9,188 nt of DNA from Phycisphaerae bacterium (GCA_007121565.1 SKKI01000298.1:1-9188); one strand, 5' to 3'. Numbered from the stretch's first letter, positions 1 to 6,589 are shown. A program made the numbers and translations. Notes: generated from the letters alone by a model not told the origin.

Positions 1-561
1 CGCAGCGAATTGATCTGCGTGGACACCAAAAGCGGGGCCGGCGATTTTATGCACATGGAGTTTATGATCCCCACCCGCGGCCTGTTCGGCCTGCATGCCC
101 GCGTGATGACCGTCACCCAGGGCCGCGCGGTGATGCACCATAACTTTGAACGCTATGAGCCGATGCGCGGCAGCATCCCCCAGCGCCAGGCCGGTGTCAT
201 GATCGCCACCAACACCGGCACCTCGACCGCCTATGCGCTGGATGCGCTCTTTGACCGCGGTATCTTCTTCATCGGCGCCGGCGAGGCGGTCTACGAAGGC
301 CAGGTCGTCGGCGAGCACTGCAAGGACAACGACATCCCCGTCAACGCCACCCGCGCCAAACACCAGACCAACATCCGCGCCGCCGGCAAGGACGAGGCCG
401 CCCGTGTCAAGCCCCCGCGCCGCATGAGCCTCGAGCAGACACTGGAATATATCCAGGACGACGAACTGGTCGAAATCACCCCGCAGTCCATTCGCATCCG
501 CAAACGCCTGCTCAAAGAAGCCGACCGCCGACGCCACGGACGCCAGGCAAAAGCTACCTGA
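1..561 (+). CDS. typA: GTP-binding translation factor TypA/BipA, C-terminal part (5' truncated by window edge)
   Basis: This is the last 186 codons of a TypA/BipA ribosome-associated GTPase; the family is about 600 residues long, so the G domain and domain II lie upstream of the window. The frame is open from base 1 and stops at TGA 559-561. Family-typical blocks are visible: GAGDFMHMEFMIPTRGLFG, then the NFERYEPMRG stretch of the EF-G-like part, then the BipA-specific C-terminal domain with VYEGQVVGEH, a TNIRAAGKDEA segment, and the closing LEQTLEYIQDDELVEITP followed by IRIRKRLL. BipA is a translational GTPase linked to stress, cold growth and ribosome assembly; that role comes from the family, not from this fragment. 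The tail after IRIRKRLL is short and basic. The gene is convergent with the PL8 lyase gene and unrelated in function to it. Only the missing 5' part limits the call. Confidence 0.96.
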   Translation, partial: RSELICVDTKSGAGDFMHMEFMIPTRGLFGLHARVMTVTQGRAVMHHNFERYEPMRGSIPQRQAGVMIATNTGTSTAYALDALFDRGIFFIGAGEAVYEGQVVGEHCKDNDIPVNATRAKHQTNIRAAGKDEAARVKPPRRMSLEQTLEYIQDDELVEITPQSIRIRKRLLKEADRRRHGRQAKAT

Positions 562-578
562 CCCCGCTCATAACAGAC

Positions 579-593
579 GGGGGCAACGCCCCC
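579..593. terminator. GC-only hairpin between convergent genes, no U-tract
   Basis: GGGGGC (579-584), a three-base loop AAC, and GCCCCC (588-593) form a perfect six-pair stem 17 bases after the typA stop codon. It lies in the 121-base gap between typA and the convergent lyase gene. Neither strand has a T-run after the stem: the plus strand continues with more C. A standard intrinsic terminator is therefore not shown. It may act as a pause or as a 3'-end stabiliser. The rest of the gap (594-682) shows nothing recognisable. Confidence 0.35.
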
Positions 594-682
594 CCCCCAT
601 GTCGTATAGACCCATGACCGGCTCATGACGTTGACTATCCCGCAGCCGACCGTTTTCTATTATCTTTATGGGACGATATCTG

Positions 683-2887
683 TTACAGGTTAATCGTTAC
701 AGAGCTGCCGGCATAGACATCCGTTGGCAGGTCAATCGTAATCAATGTCCTGTTTTCGCTGTCTTGAGGATGTGTGGTGAAATTCTCGCCCTGGGAATTA
801 TAGATACCAGGAACAGTGACAGCGATTGTGTCTAATTTTCTGGAAGGATCTGAAACGCTCAGTTCCACTATTTTTTCTCCCTTCATTTTTAACATTGCCA
901 TTGCGTGACTGTCCATGCTGACAGACGCGCCGTTGGCGATCTCTACGTCACCGGCTTGATAGAATGCGATCTGGCAAATGCCAAGGCCGTTATGCTTTAC
1001 GGCCTGTAAAGCAGGTGTGTTTGAGAGTATTTCAATGTTGCGGTTATTGGCGCTTGTTTCAGACAACTGCTCAGTGGTGACTCCGGGCACGACGATATAC
1101 TGATATGATGCATTTTTCGGGCGGATGCCGTGATCGATTCCGAGCAGGAAAACATCTCGGGTCACCACCTGATCAGAAGCTCTCAGCGAAGCTGTAATAT
1201 CTGACCATCGGCCCAGCCGCGTCCTGTTGGAGATGTTCACAGTTGCCGGTTCAGGTAAAATGTACCCAACCCCGTCATGGTGAACCCACTTTATATTTCT
1301 CACAACCAAATTTCTGCCCTGGGCAAGAACAGCCGTTCGCCCCTGGCGGTTGAGCGTGACATCTGACCTGAGTAGCGACTGATTGATCGTGGTATAGGCA
1401 GGCAGGTTAGGCTCTGAATTGATCCCGGCCCCCAGGCACACATATTCGGTGTCAAAAAAGAACCATGATTTTCGTGCTTCAAGCAGGTCATGGGGGCTCT
1501 TGAAATCGTAGGCCACGGCACCATAACGCCCGTCATCCACGCCGCCGACAAAATCCGTCAATCCCGCCATCTGTACCGGCATATTGCCGCCATAACGCTC
1601 AGCGACATGATGTCCAGGTTTTTGCATCACGGTTGTTCCCGAGACTTTCTGCCAGTCATACACCGGCCAGATACCGTCGTATTCATGGCCGTCCAAGCTG
1701 AGATAATTGGCCCCGTCCGCCCTGTGGTGAACTACAATACCGGGTCCGTTATAAGGCTGCTCGTTATTTCTGTTTCGTGTCGAATGCATTCTGACACTTG
1801 TGTAGAAATGGGGCCGTTGAAACACAAAATGTTCCGTTTGCCAGAAAAACTTTGCGAACGATCTTATGTTGGCTTCCTGTCCCCTTCTCAATTTCAAAAT
1901 ATCGTTAAGCTCTTCGCTGCGATAGTCTGAACTTTTAAGCAGCCGTGCAATTTCCAGGGTTCCTCTGGGCGAGCTGGATCTTCGATGCGTAATTTTTCGG
2001 TTATAGACCCCGATATCACGATAAATGCCATAGACCAACTGTTTGTATATCCCATCAAGGTAGTAATCAACAAGAAGGTTTATCCTGTCTTTGGGAAACT
2101 GATAATCGGTATTCGCTACATAGTATGACCATTGCCCGAAGGTATTTGCGTATTTCCCATACCCATAATCAGTAGTATTGTTAACTCGGTCACGTCTGTG
2201 GTGGAAACTGAAATCGTGCTGCATGCCGCGCCGACCGGTCGTAAACTTTATCTCGCCGGCAATGATCTGTATGACATCATCGAAAGCTTGCTTGTCATTG
2301 AGGAACAAATAGTTCTTGGCTACGATAGCTGCAATGGCTATCCTGTCTCCACCGGGCCGTGCCCCGTAGAATACGCCCGGTATCTGCTCCATGGTTGCTC
2401 TGCGGATTATGGGTTGCGCCTGTTCGACAAGTTCCGGAGGTAATCTGTCACCGATAATCAGCATAAGGTTGACCAGATTCGATGGTGTGGTAATTTGGTT
2501 GTTGTGCCAGTTGTCCCCTACAAAATCATGTTTGACCCAATACTCAAGCCCCCTGATGATTATATCCTTAACATTCTCATCCCTGTGATATTTCGATGAC
2601 TCTGTCTTGTAGGCCCTTGCCAGGCTGAAAAGATTTTGCGTATGACGGCCGTGTGGAAATCCGGCTTCCCTGCTAAGATCGTCATAATGGATACCCCGAA
2701 AGCTGCCGTCATCATTGGCCCTGTCGATTATCCCCGCGATGCCTGCATCACGGACACCCGAACTGGTCAGTTGATCGACGACTCTTGCCTTTATGATTTC
2801 AAAGTCATCTGCTGTTGCATGTGTCGAAGCTGCAAAGAGCACCGTTGCCAGTAATGTCAAATATAACTTGACGGCTGGATTCATCAT
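683..2887 (-). CDS. Secreted polysaccharide lyase family 8 (chondroitin/hyaluronan/xanthan lyase type)
   Basis: The product is 734 residues. Residues 1-24 look like a Sec signal peptide: Lys7, a hydrophobic stretch at about 9-20, and a THA cleavage site. There is no lipobox, so it is probably periplasmic or secreted. An alpha-toroid region follows, with NWHNNQITTPSN (126-137). PL8 catalytic positions are recognisable: DFSFHH (225-230, His), the Tyr-rich DYGYGKY (240-246, Tyr), NRKITHR (296-302, Arg pair) and NNEQ (374-377, Glu). The beta-sandwich domains carry the PL8 hallmarks GIWPVYDWQKVSGTTV (405-420), WFFFDTEYVCLGAGI (475-489) and NASYQYIVVPG (592-602). The length matches bacterial chondroitin AC, xanthan and hyaluronate lyases. 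PL8 enzymes cleave uronic-acid polysaccharides by beta-elimination; the exact substrate cannot be read from sequence. The start ATG at 2887 has AAGGA (complement of 2895-2899) seven bases upstream. It stands alone with no transporter or sulfatase neighbour in view. Its GC is lower than that of nearby genes, suggesting acquisition. Confidence 0.9.
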   Translation of the reverse strand: MMNPAVKLYLTLLATVLFAASTHATADDFEIIKARVVDQLTSSGVRDAGIAGIIDRANDDGSFRGIHYDDLSREAGFPHGRHTQNLFSLARAYKTESSKYHRDENVKDIIIRGLEYWVKHDFVGDNWHNNQITTPSNLVNLMLIIGDRLPPELVEQAQPIIRRATMEQIPGVFYGARPGGDRIAIAAIVAKNYLFLNDKQAFDDVIQIIAGEIKFTTGRRGMQHDFSFHHRRDRVNNTTDYGYGKYANTFGQWSYYVANTDYQFPKDRINLLVDYYLDGIYKQLVYGIYRDIGVYNRKITHRRSSSPRGTLEIARLLKSSDYRSEELNDILKLRRGQEANIRSFAKFFWQTEHFVFQRPHFYTSVRMHSTRNRNNEQPYNGPGIVVHHRADGANYLSLDGHEYDGIWPVYDWQKVSGTTVMQKPGHHVAERYGGNMPVQMAGLTDFVGGVDDGRYGAVAYDFKSPHDLLEARKSWFFFDTEYVCLGAGINSEPNLPAYTTINQSLLRSDVTLNRQGRTAVLAQGRNLVVRNIKWVHHDGVGYILPEPATVNISNRTRLGRWSDITASLRASDQVVTRDVFLLGIDHGIRPKNASYQYIVVPGVTTEQLSETSANNRNIEILSNTPALQAVKHNGLGICQIAFYQAGDVEIANGASVSMDSHAMAMLKMKGEKIVELSVSDPSRKLDTIAVTVPGIYNSQGENFTTHPQDSENRTLITIDLPTDVYAGSSVTINL

Positions 2888-2900
2888 TGCACTGTCCTTT

Positions 2901-2919
2901 GGCTAACGTCATGTAAGCC
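2901..2919. repeat. Imperfect inverted repeat in the lyase leader
   Basis: GGCTAAC (2901-2907), spacer GTCAT, and GTAAGCC (2913-2919) pair with one mismatch out of seven. The repeat lies directly upstream of the lyase ribosome binding site (2895-2899) on the minus strand. It overlaps or immediately follows the TATAAA-like element at 2920-2925. The position suits either a regulator operator or a leader hairpin affecting translation. No known regulator motif is matched, so this is a structural observation only. Confidence 0.35.
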
Positions 2920-3091
2920 TTTATAACGATTTATTTCACTGACTAATTGTCCCGCAAGCAACGGCGCCAAGATATCCCAAAACGGCAAATACTGCAAGGC
3001 ACTGAAATCAGGCTTTATCCGATGAATGCAAAGGGCCAATAAGGATAGCGGGTTTTTGTTGCCGCATTTTGACTTCCGGCAGGTCAACCCA

Positions 3092-3108
3092 CCGGCAGTC
3101 GATGCCGG
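3092..3108. repeat. Hairpin-forming inverted repeat in the intergenic region
   Basis: CCGGCA (3092-3097), loop GTCGA, and TGCCGG (3103-3108) form a perfect six-pair stem. No T-run follows on either strand and no gene ends next to it, so it is not a terminator for any gene I can see. It lies inside the GC-richer patch at about 3062-3135. Confidence 0.4.
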
Positions 3109-3164
3109 CGGTCCCTAAGGCGGCAAACGCGCCCCTGTTTTTTGGAATAGGATCAATATTTGTG

Positions 3165-3193
3165 TTGACATCCGATACCCAAACGGTTACATT
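3165..3193 (+). promoter_or_regulatory. Sigma70-type promoter of the rex-hyd operon
   Basis: TTGACA (3165-3170) is a perfect -35 consensus. After exactly 17 bases comes TACATT (3188-3193), a four-of-six match to TATAAT. The predicted transcription start is near 3200, giving a leader of about 40 bases before the rex ATG. The Rex operator begins three bases after the predicted start. The layout is typical of a repressible promoter with an operator in the initial transcribed region. Confidence 0.72.
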
Positions 3194-3202
3194 GAGGTGG
3201 CT

Positions 3203-3220
3203 TTGTGAATGTGAGCACAA
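3203..3220. promoter_or_regulatory. Rex operator (ROP-type inverted repeat) upstream of rex
   Basis: TTGTGAATGTGAGCACAA matches the known Rex consensus TTGTGAA-N4-TTCACAA at 12 of 14 defined positions, with both TTGTG/CACAA ends intact. It lies just after the predicted transcription start and 20 bases before the rex ATG, which fits autorepression. A further CACAA half-site (3222-3226) follows, making a tandem GCACAA repeat. The same bases also resemble a CRP-type TGTGA-N6-TCACA site with one mismatch; Rex is favoured because the adjacent gene encodes Rex. Confidence 0.78.
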
Positions 3221-3240
3221 GCACAAATTGAAAAACGGTT

Positions 3241-3855
3241 ATGAAATACCACAAAATTCCGGATGAGACAATTCGGCGTATGCCGTTGTATGTGCGGGCG
3301 TTAGCGTTGCTGGAACAGGAAGGCCAGGAAACCATTTCCAGCCGGCAGCTTGCCGAGAGGCTTCGTTTAAACCCGCCGCAGATTCGAAAAGACTTGTCGT
3401 ATTTCGGCGCATTCGGGACACGTGGCATCGGCTATCCGGTAATCTCGACCGCCAGGCGAATTCGTGCCATTCTGCGGCTGGATGTCCCGCAGAAGGCTGT
3501 TCTGGTCGGGGCCGGACGGTTGGGGACGGCCATTGCGGTTTATCCGGGTTTTTCGGTTTTTGGTCTTGAAATCGCGGCAATTATCGATAATAATCCGACT
3601 AAAATCGGTTCCCGCGTGGGCCGCCTTGAAATCGAACACATCGCCGCCGCGGCCACGCTCAAGGCCCGCGGGATTCGCCTGGGGCTGTTGGCGGTGCCTG
3701 CTGAGGCGGCCCAGGGCTGTGCCGATGTGCTGGTGCAGGCGGGCGTCAAAGGTCTGTTGAACTTGGCGCCGTGCTGTCTGGATGTACCCAAACAGGTCAA
3801 AGTGGTCTCGATTGACATGGCAATGGCACTGGGTGTGCTGCCGTACTATGTGTGA
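3241..3855 (+). CDS. rex: Redox-sensing transcriptional repressor Rex
   Basis: The product has 204 residues, normal for Rex. The N-terminal winged helix carries the DNA-recognition segment QIRKDLSYFGAFGTRGIGY (47-65), nearly the family consensus. The Rossmann domain has the dinucleotide loop GAGRLG (90-95), an acidic residue after the second strand (IIDNNP, Asp116), AVPAEAAQ (151-158) and the closing NLAPCCLDVP and VSIDMAMALGVLPYYV segments. Rex dimers bind operators when NAD+ prevails and release them as NADH rises; this is family knowledge. The ATG at 3241 is preceded by an in-frame TGA at 3229-3231, so no longer protein is possible, and IPDETIRRMPLYVRAL matches the usual Rex N-terminus. 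No clear Shine-Dalgarno sequence precedes it, so translation may be weak. An operator lies upstream and the hydrogenase genes follow after 80 bases, probably on the same transcript. Confidence 0.96.
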   Translation: MKYHKIPDETIRRMPLYVRALALLEQEGQETISSRQLAERLRLNPPQIRKDLSYFGAFGTRGIGYPVISTARRIRAILRLDVPQKAVLVGAGRLGTAIAVYPGFSVFGLEIAAIIDNNPTKIGSRVGRLEIEHIAAAATLKARGIRLGLLAVPAEAAQGCADVLVQAGVKGLLNLAPCCLDVPKQVKVVSIDMAMALGVLPYYV

Positions 3856-3935
3856 GATGTCGAACCTAATATCAGCGTGTGGCAGGCCCGGACCTGTCCG
3901 ACAAGCAAATAGAAACCTATGGAAAGCGGACAATC

Positions 3936-4976
3936 ATGAGTGTAAGCACAGTATCCAAAGACCAGTTCAAACAGTTTGTCGAGGCGTTGATCCGGTCGGA
4001 TCAGCGGGTGGTGGGGGTTCAGCAGCGAAATGACCGGTTTGTCTTCGACGATCTGGCGACCGCTGACGCGCTGCGGCTGGATTATGATGTGACGATTTTG
4101 TCGCCGCGAAAATATATCCTCCCGCAGAAAGAGCCGCTGCTGCAGTTTGCCGCAGGCGAGAGCTACACGCCCGTCCATGAGGGCGCGCCGATGGTCCTGC
4201 TGGGCGTGCATCCCTACGACATGGCCTCCATCAACCAGATGGACCAGTTGTTCAGCCAGGACGAGTACGACAGCCATTATATGAACCGCCGGCAACATAT
4301 CACCGTCATTGCCTGCGATGTGGTCACGCCCAGCGAGAATGTGTTTGCCGCCTCGATGGGCACGGCCACCGTCGAGAAGGGGTATGATATGCTTCTGACC
4401 GACATCGGCGATGCCTATGTGGTCCAAGCGGCCACCGACAAGGGCAAGGCACTGACGAACCTGATGCCCCAGGCACGCCCGGCCTCGGAGGCCGACCTGG
4501 ATAAGTGCCGCGCGGTGCAGGAACAAAACCAGCAAAAACTCAATCAGCACGTCCTCGAATGCAAGCCTTCTTATCTGCCCAAGCTGCTCGAAAAGAATTA
4601 CGAGCATCCCGTCTGGGAAGAAAAGGCCCGGCTGTGCTATTCCTGCGGCTCGTGCAACCAGGTCTGTCCGACCTGTTACTGCTTCGACGTGCAGGATGAG
4701 GTCAACTGGGACTTGAAAAGCGGCACACGGTATCGCGCCTGGGACGGCTGCCTGCTGGAAGATTTCGCGACGGTCGCCGGCGATCACAACTTCCGCAAAA
4801 ACCGCTCCGACCGCTTTCGCCATCGTTTGTACCGCAAGGGCAAATACGTGCCGGGCAAGATTGACGGGCAAATCGCCTGCGTCGGCTGCGGCCGCTGCAT
4901 CACCGCATGCACGTCGAATATCGCCAATCCCGTAGATGTCTATAACCAGCTTATGAAACGCACCGATATCGGATAA
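3936..4976 (+). CDS. hydB: [NiFe] hydrogenase (sulfhydrogenase type) beta subunit, 4Fe-4S dicluster protein
   Basis: The product has 346 residues and resembles HydB/AsrA-type iron-sulfur subunits of group 3b hydrogenases, which relay electrons between the flavin subunit and the hydrogenase core in the cytoplasm. An N-terminal domain, including LGVHPYDMASINQMD (about 89-103) and a Cys at 127, precedes two [4Fe-4S] motifs: CYSCGSCNQVC (Cys 234, 237, 240, 244) and CVGCGRCITAC (Cys 315, 318, 321, 325). The family-typical CYCFDV follows the first motif. The frame is open from an ATG at 3879, but the extra 19 residues show no family features; I choose the ATG at 3936, which begins MSVSTVSKDQF, although its ribosome binding site (GCGGA, 3926-3930) is weak. 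It follows rex by 80 bases with no promoter evident between. Sulfite-reductase AsrA is a close relative, but the NiFe subunits downstream decide the call. Confidence 0.9.
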   Translation: MSVSTVSKDQFKQFVEALIRSDQRVVGVQQRNDRFVFDDLATADALRLDYDVTILSPRKYILPQKEPLLQFAAGESYTPVHEGAPMVLLGVHPYDMASINQMDQLFSQDEYDSHYMNRRQHITVIACDVVTPSENVFAASMGTATVEKGYDMLLTDIGDAYVVQAATDKGKALTNLMPQARPASEADLDKCRAVQEQNQQKLNQHVLECKPSYLPKLLEKNYEHPVWEEKARLCYSCGSCNQVCPTCYCFDVQDEVNWDLKSGTRYRAWDGCLLEDFATVAGDHNFRKNRSDRFRHRLYRKGKYVPGKIDGQIACVGCGRCITACTSNIANPVDVYNQLMKRTDIG

Positions 4977-5016
4977 CCGTCGTTCCAATCGGCTATATTA
5001 TTGAGGAGAATCGCTT

Positions 5017-5856
5017 ATGTGTGAATGCTGCGTATCCAACGAAAAAGATATTTACCTGCCCCAGCCGGCGACGATCACCAAGCGGCGGATGCTCAACGGC
5101 ACCGAGCTGTTTTTGCATCTGGAGCTGGACGGCGGCAAGGAGCTGGAGTATATGCCCGGTCAGTTTGTCGAAGTCTCGCTGGCCGGCATCGGCGAGGCCC
5201 CGATCTCCATTTCTTCCTCGCCGACGCAGAAGGGACTGGAACTGGTCATCCGCAACGTCGGCACGCTGACCCGTGCCATCCACAAGCTGCAGGTCGGCGA
5301 CAAGCTCGGCGTCCGCGGCCCGTACGGCTCAACCTACCCGGTCGAGCAGGCCAAGGGCAAAGACCTGGTCTTTATCTGCGGCGGCATCGGGCTGGTGCCC
5401 CAGCGGTCGTTCATTCGGTACGTCCTGGACCATCGCGACAGTTACGGCAAGGTGACGGTATTGATCGGCACCAAATGCTTTGAGATGCGGCTGTTTCGCG
5501 AAGAACTGGCGATGTGGGAGGAACGCCGGGATATGCGCGTGATGGAAACCATCGATGAGGCTCATGACTGCTGGAGCGGCAACGTCGGGGTGGTGACCAC
5601 GCTGATTCCCAAAATCGAAAAGGATCTGCCCGGCAGCCTGGTGTCGATTTGCGGGCCGCCGGTGATGTATAAATTCGTTCTGATGGCGCTGGCCGAGGTC
5701 GATGTGCCGCAGGACAGTACGTTTGTGAACCTGGAACGAAAAATGAAATGCGGCGTCGGAAAGTGCGGCCACTGTCAGATCAATCAATACTATGTCTGCC
5801 AGGAAGGACCGGTCTTCCGATACAGCGATTTGGCCCATGTGCCGGAGGCGATCTAA
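5017..5856 (+). CDS. hydG: [NiFe] hydrogenase (sulfhydrogenase type) gamma subunit, FAD/NAD(P)-binding with [2Fe-2S]
   Basis: The product has 279 residues with a ferredoxin-reductase fold: a beta-barrel flavin domain with MPGQFVEVS (46-54) and the FAD-contact APISISSSP (61-69), an NAD(P) domain with FICGGIGLVPQRS (119-131) and ICGPPVMYK (211-219), then a C-terminal [2Fe-2S] motif CGVGKCGHC plus a distal Cys (245, 250, 253, 261). This is the HydG/AsrB arrangement: the subunit exchanges electrons with NAD(P)H and passes them to HydB. It should not be confused with the [FeFe] maturase also called HydG. GAGGAG (5003-5008) eight bases before the ATG supports the start. Two things are odd: a cysteine-rich start, MCECC, and Gln129 in a loop (GGIGLVPQRS) that I would expect to read APLRS. 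The gene lies 40 bases after hydB and one base before hydD. Confidence 0.92.
   Translation: MCECCVSNEKDIYLPQPATITKRRMLNGTELFLHLELDGGKELEYMPGQFVEVSLAGIGEAPISISSSPTQKGLELVIRNVGTLTRAIHKLQVGDKLGVRGPYGSTYPVEQAKGKDLVFICGGIGLVPQRSFIRYVLDHRDSYGKVTVLIGTKCFEMRLFREELAMWEERRDMRVMETIDEAHDCWSGNVGVVTTLIPKIEKDLPGSLVSICGPPVMYKFVLMALAEVDVPQDSTFVNLERKMKCGVGKCGHCQINQYYVCQEGPVFRYSDLAHVPEAI
5844..5848 (+). promoter_or_regulatory. Ribosome binding site that fixes the hydD start
   Basis: GGAGG lies inside the last codons of hydG, nine bases before the ATG at 5858. The frame of hydD stays open further upstream to an ATG at 5792, but that start would overlap hydG by 65 bases and would add residues unlike any hydrogenase small subunit. 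The Shine-Dalgarno position therefore selects 5858 and implies translational coupling with hydG. Confidence 0.8.
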
Positions 5857-5857
5857 G

Positions 5858-6589
5858 ATGAGTAAACCACGTGTAGCAATTTTTGATTTTGCCTGTTGTG
5901 AAGGCTGTCAGCTTCAAATCGTCAACATTGAAGAAGAAATTATCGACCTGGTCGGCGCTGTCGATGTGGTCGAGTGGCGCGAGGCGATGAGCGAACAGAG
6001 CCACGAGTACGACATCGCCATTATCGAAGGCTCCATCACCCGGCCCGAAGACGAGCACCGGGTGCAGATTATCCGCACGCGGGCCAAGATTCTCATTGCG
6101 CTCGGGGCGTGCGCGACCATTGGCGGGGTCAACAAAATGAAGAACAACTTCGATCTGAACGAGGTCAAGCGCTGCGTCTACGGCCAGGACGCCGGTATGC
6201 CCCACCTGGCGACCACCACGACGCGGGCGGTGCACGAAGTGGTCGATGTGGACTACAAGATTCACGGCTGCCCGATCGAAGGCGAGGAATTCAAACGCAT
6301 CATCCGCGACCTGCTGCTGGGCAAGACCCCCTTCGTCCCGAATTATCCGGTCTGTGTCGAGTGCAAGGAACGCGAAAATGTCTGCCGGTATGAATACAAT
6401 GAAATCTGCCTGGGACCGATTATCCGTGCCGGCTGCGGGGCCCCGTGCCCGACGGCCCAGTGGCGCTGCTTTGGCTGCCGCGGCCTGGTCGATAATCCCA
6501 ACGTCGACGCGGCCCAAGAGGTCATGGAGCAGTACAACCTGACACTGGATGATTTAAAACAGAAAATGGTGTTATTCAACAGCAAATAA
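5858..6589 (+). CDS. hydD: [NiFe] hydrogenase small (delta) subunit
   Basis: The product has 243 residues and is the electron-transfer small subunit that docks against HydA. The N-terminal domain carries the proximal [4Fe-4S] ligands: CCEGCQLQ (Cys14 and Cys17), GACATIGG (Cys85) and HGCPIEGEEF (Cys138). The C-terminal part has eight more cysteines (166, 169, 176, 184, 193, 197, 204, 207), enough for two further [4Fe-4S] clusters, as in group 3 enzymes. There is no Tat signal peptide, so the enzyme is cytoplasmic. The start at 5858 gives MSKPRVAIFDFACCEGC, the expected N-terminus. The gene is one base after hydG and 16 bases before hydA, within a tight operon. The similar NuoB/20-kDa family is excluded by the adjacent NiFe large subunit. 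Confidence 0.93.
   Translation: MSKPRVAIFDFACCEGCQLQIVNIEEEIIDLVGAVDVVEWREAMSEQSHEYDIAIIEGSITRPEDEHRVQIIRTRAKILIALGACATIGGVNKMKNNFDLNEVKRCVYGQDAGMPHLATTTTRAVHEVVDVDYKIHGCPIEGEEFKRIIRDLLLGKTPFVPNYPVCVECKERENVCRYEYNEICLGPIIRAGCGAPCPTAQWRCFGCRGLVDNPNVDAAQEVMEQYNLTLDDLKQKMVLFNSK

Larger units (their letters stand above)
2888..3164. other. Divergent intergenic region between the lyase and rex; no gene supported
   Basis: About 280 bases separate the minus-strand lyase start from the rex promoter. Short open frames exist on both strands, but none has a ribosome binding site or a recognisable family. On the minus strand the lyase has a TATAAA-like element (complement of 2920-2925) but no convincing -35, so I do not call its promoter. 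Two structured elements lie here and are listed separately: an imperfect inverted repeat at 2901-2919 and a hairpin at 3092-3108. The part at about 3062-3135 is richer in GC than its surroundings and reads, on the minus strand, as a plausible but unidentified peptide; it may be a gene remnant. Confidence 0.6.

Noticed and set aside
1490..1930. Plus-strand open frames inside the lyase gene
   Set aside because: They lie opposite PL8 core motifs and show no protein-family features.
3203..3220. CRP/FNR-family site instead of a Rex site
   Set aside because: The bases also fit TGTGA-N6-TCACA with one mismatch. No CRP-type regulator is in view and rex is adjacent, so Rex is the simpler reading, though CRP is not excluded.
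3812..3841. TTGACA near the end of rex as a possible hydB promoter
   Set aside because: The -35 match is perfect, but no acceptable -10 hexamer occurs 16-18 bases downstream, and the bases encode the conserved Rex C-terminus.
3846..4988. Long open frame on the minus strand opposite hydB
   Set aside because: It mirrors the hydB coding frame, has low-complexity composition, no family features and no ribosome binding site. Iron-sulfur motifs on the plus strand show which strand codes.
3936..5856. Anaerobic sulfite reductase (AsrAB) reading of the beta and gamma genes
   Set aside because: AsrA and AsrB are homologous to these subunits, but no siroheme AsrC follows. The next two genes are NiFe hydrogenase small and large subunits.
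5792..5857. Longer hydD starting at 5792
   Set aside because: The added residues are out-of-frame hydG sequence with no small-subunit similarity, and the ribosome binding site at 5844-5848 points to 5858.
5780..6517. Minus-strand open frame opposite hydD
   Set aside because: It spans the hydG-hydD junction and opposes a small subunit with all its cysteine ligands. It has no support of its own.
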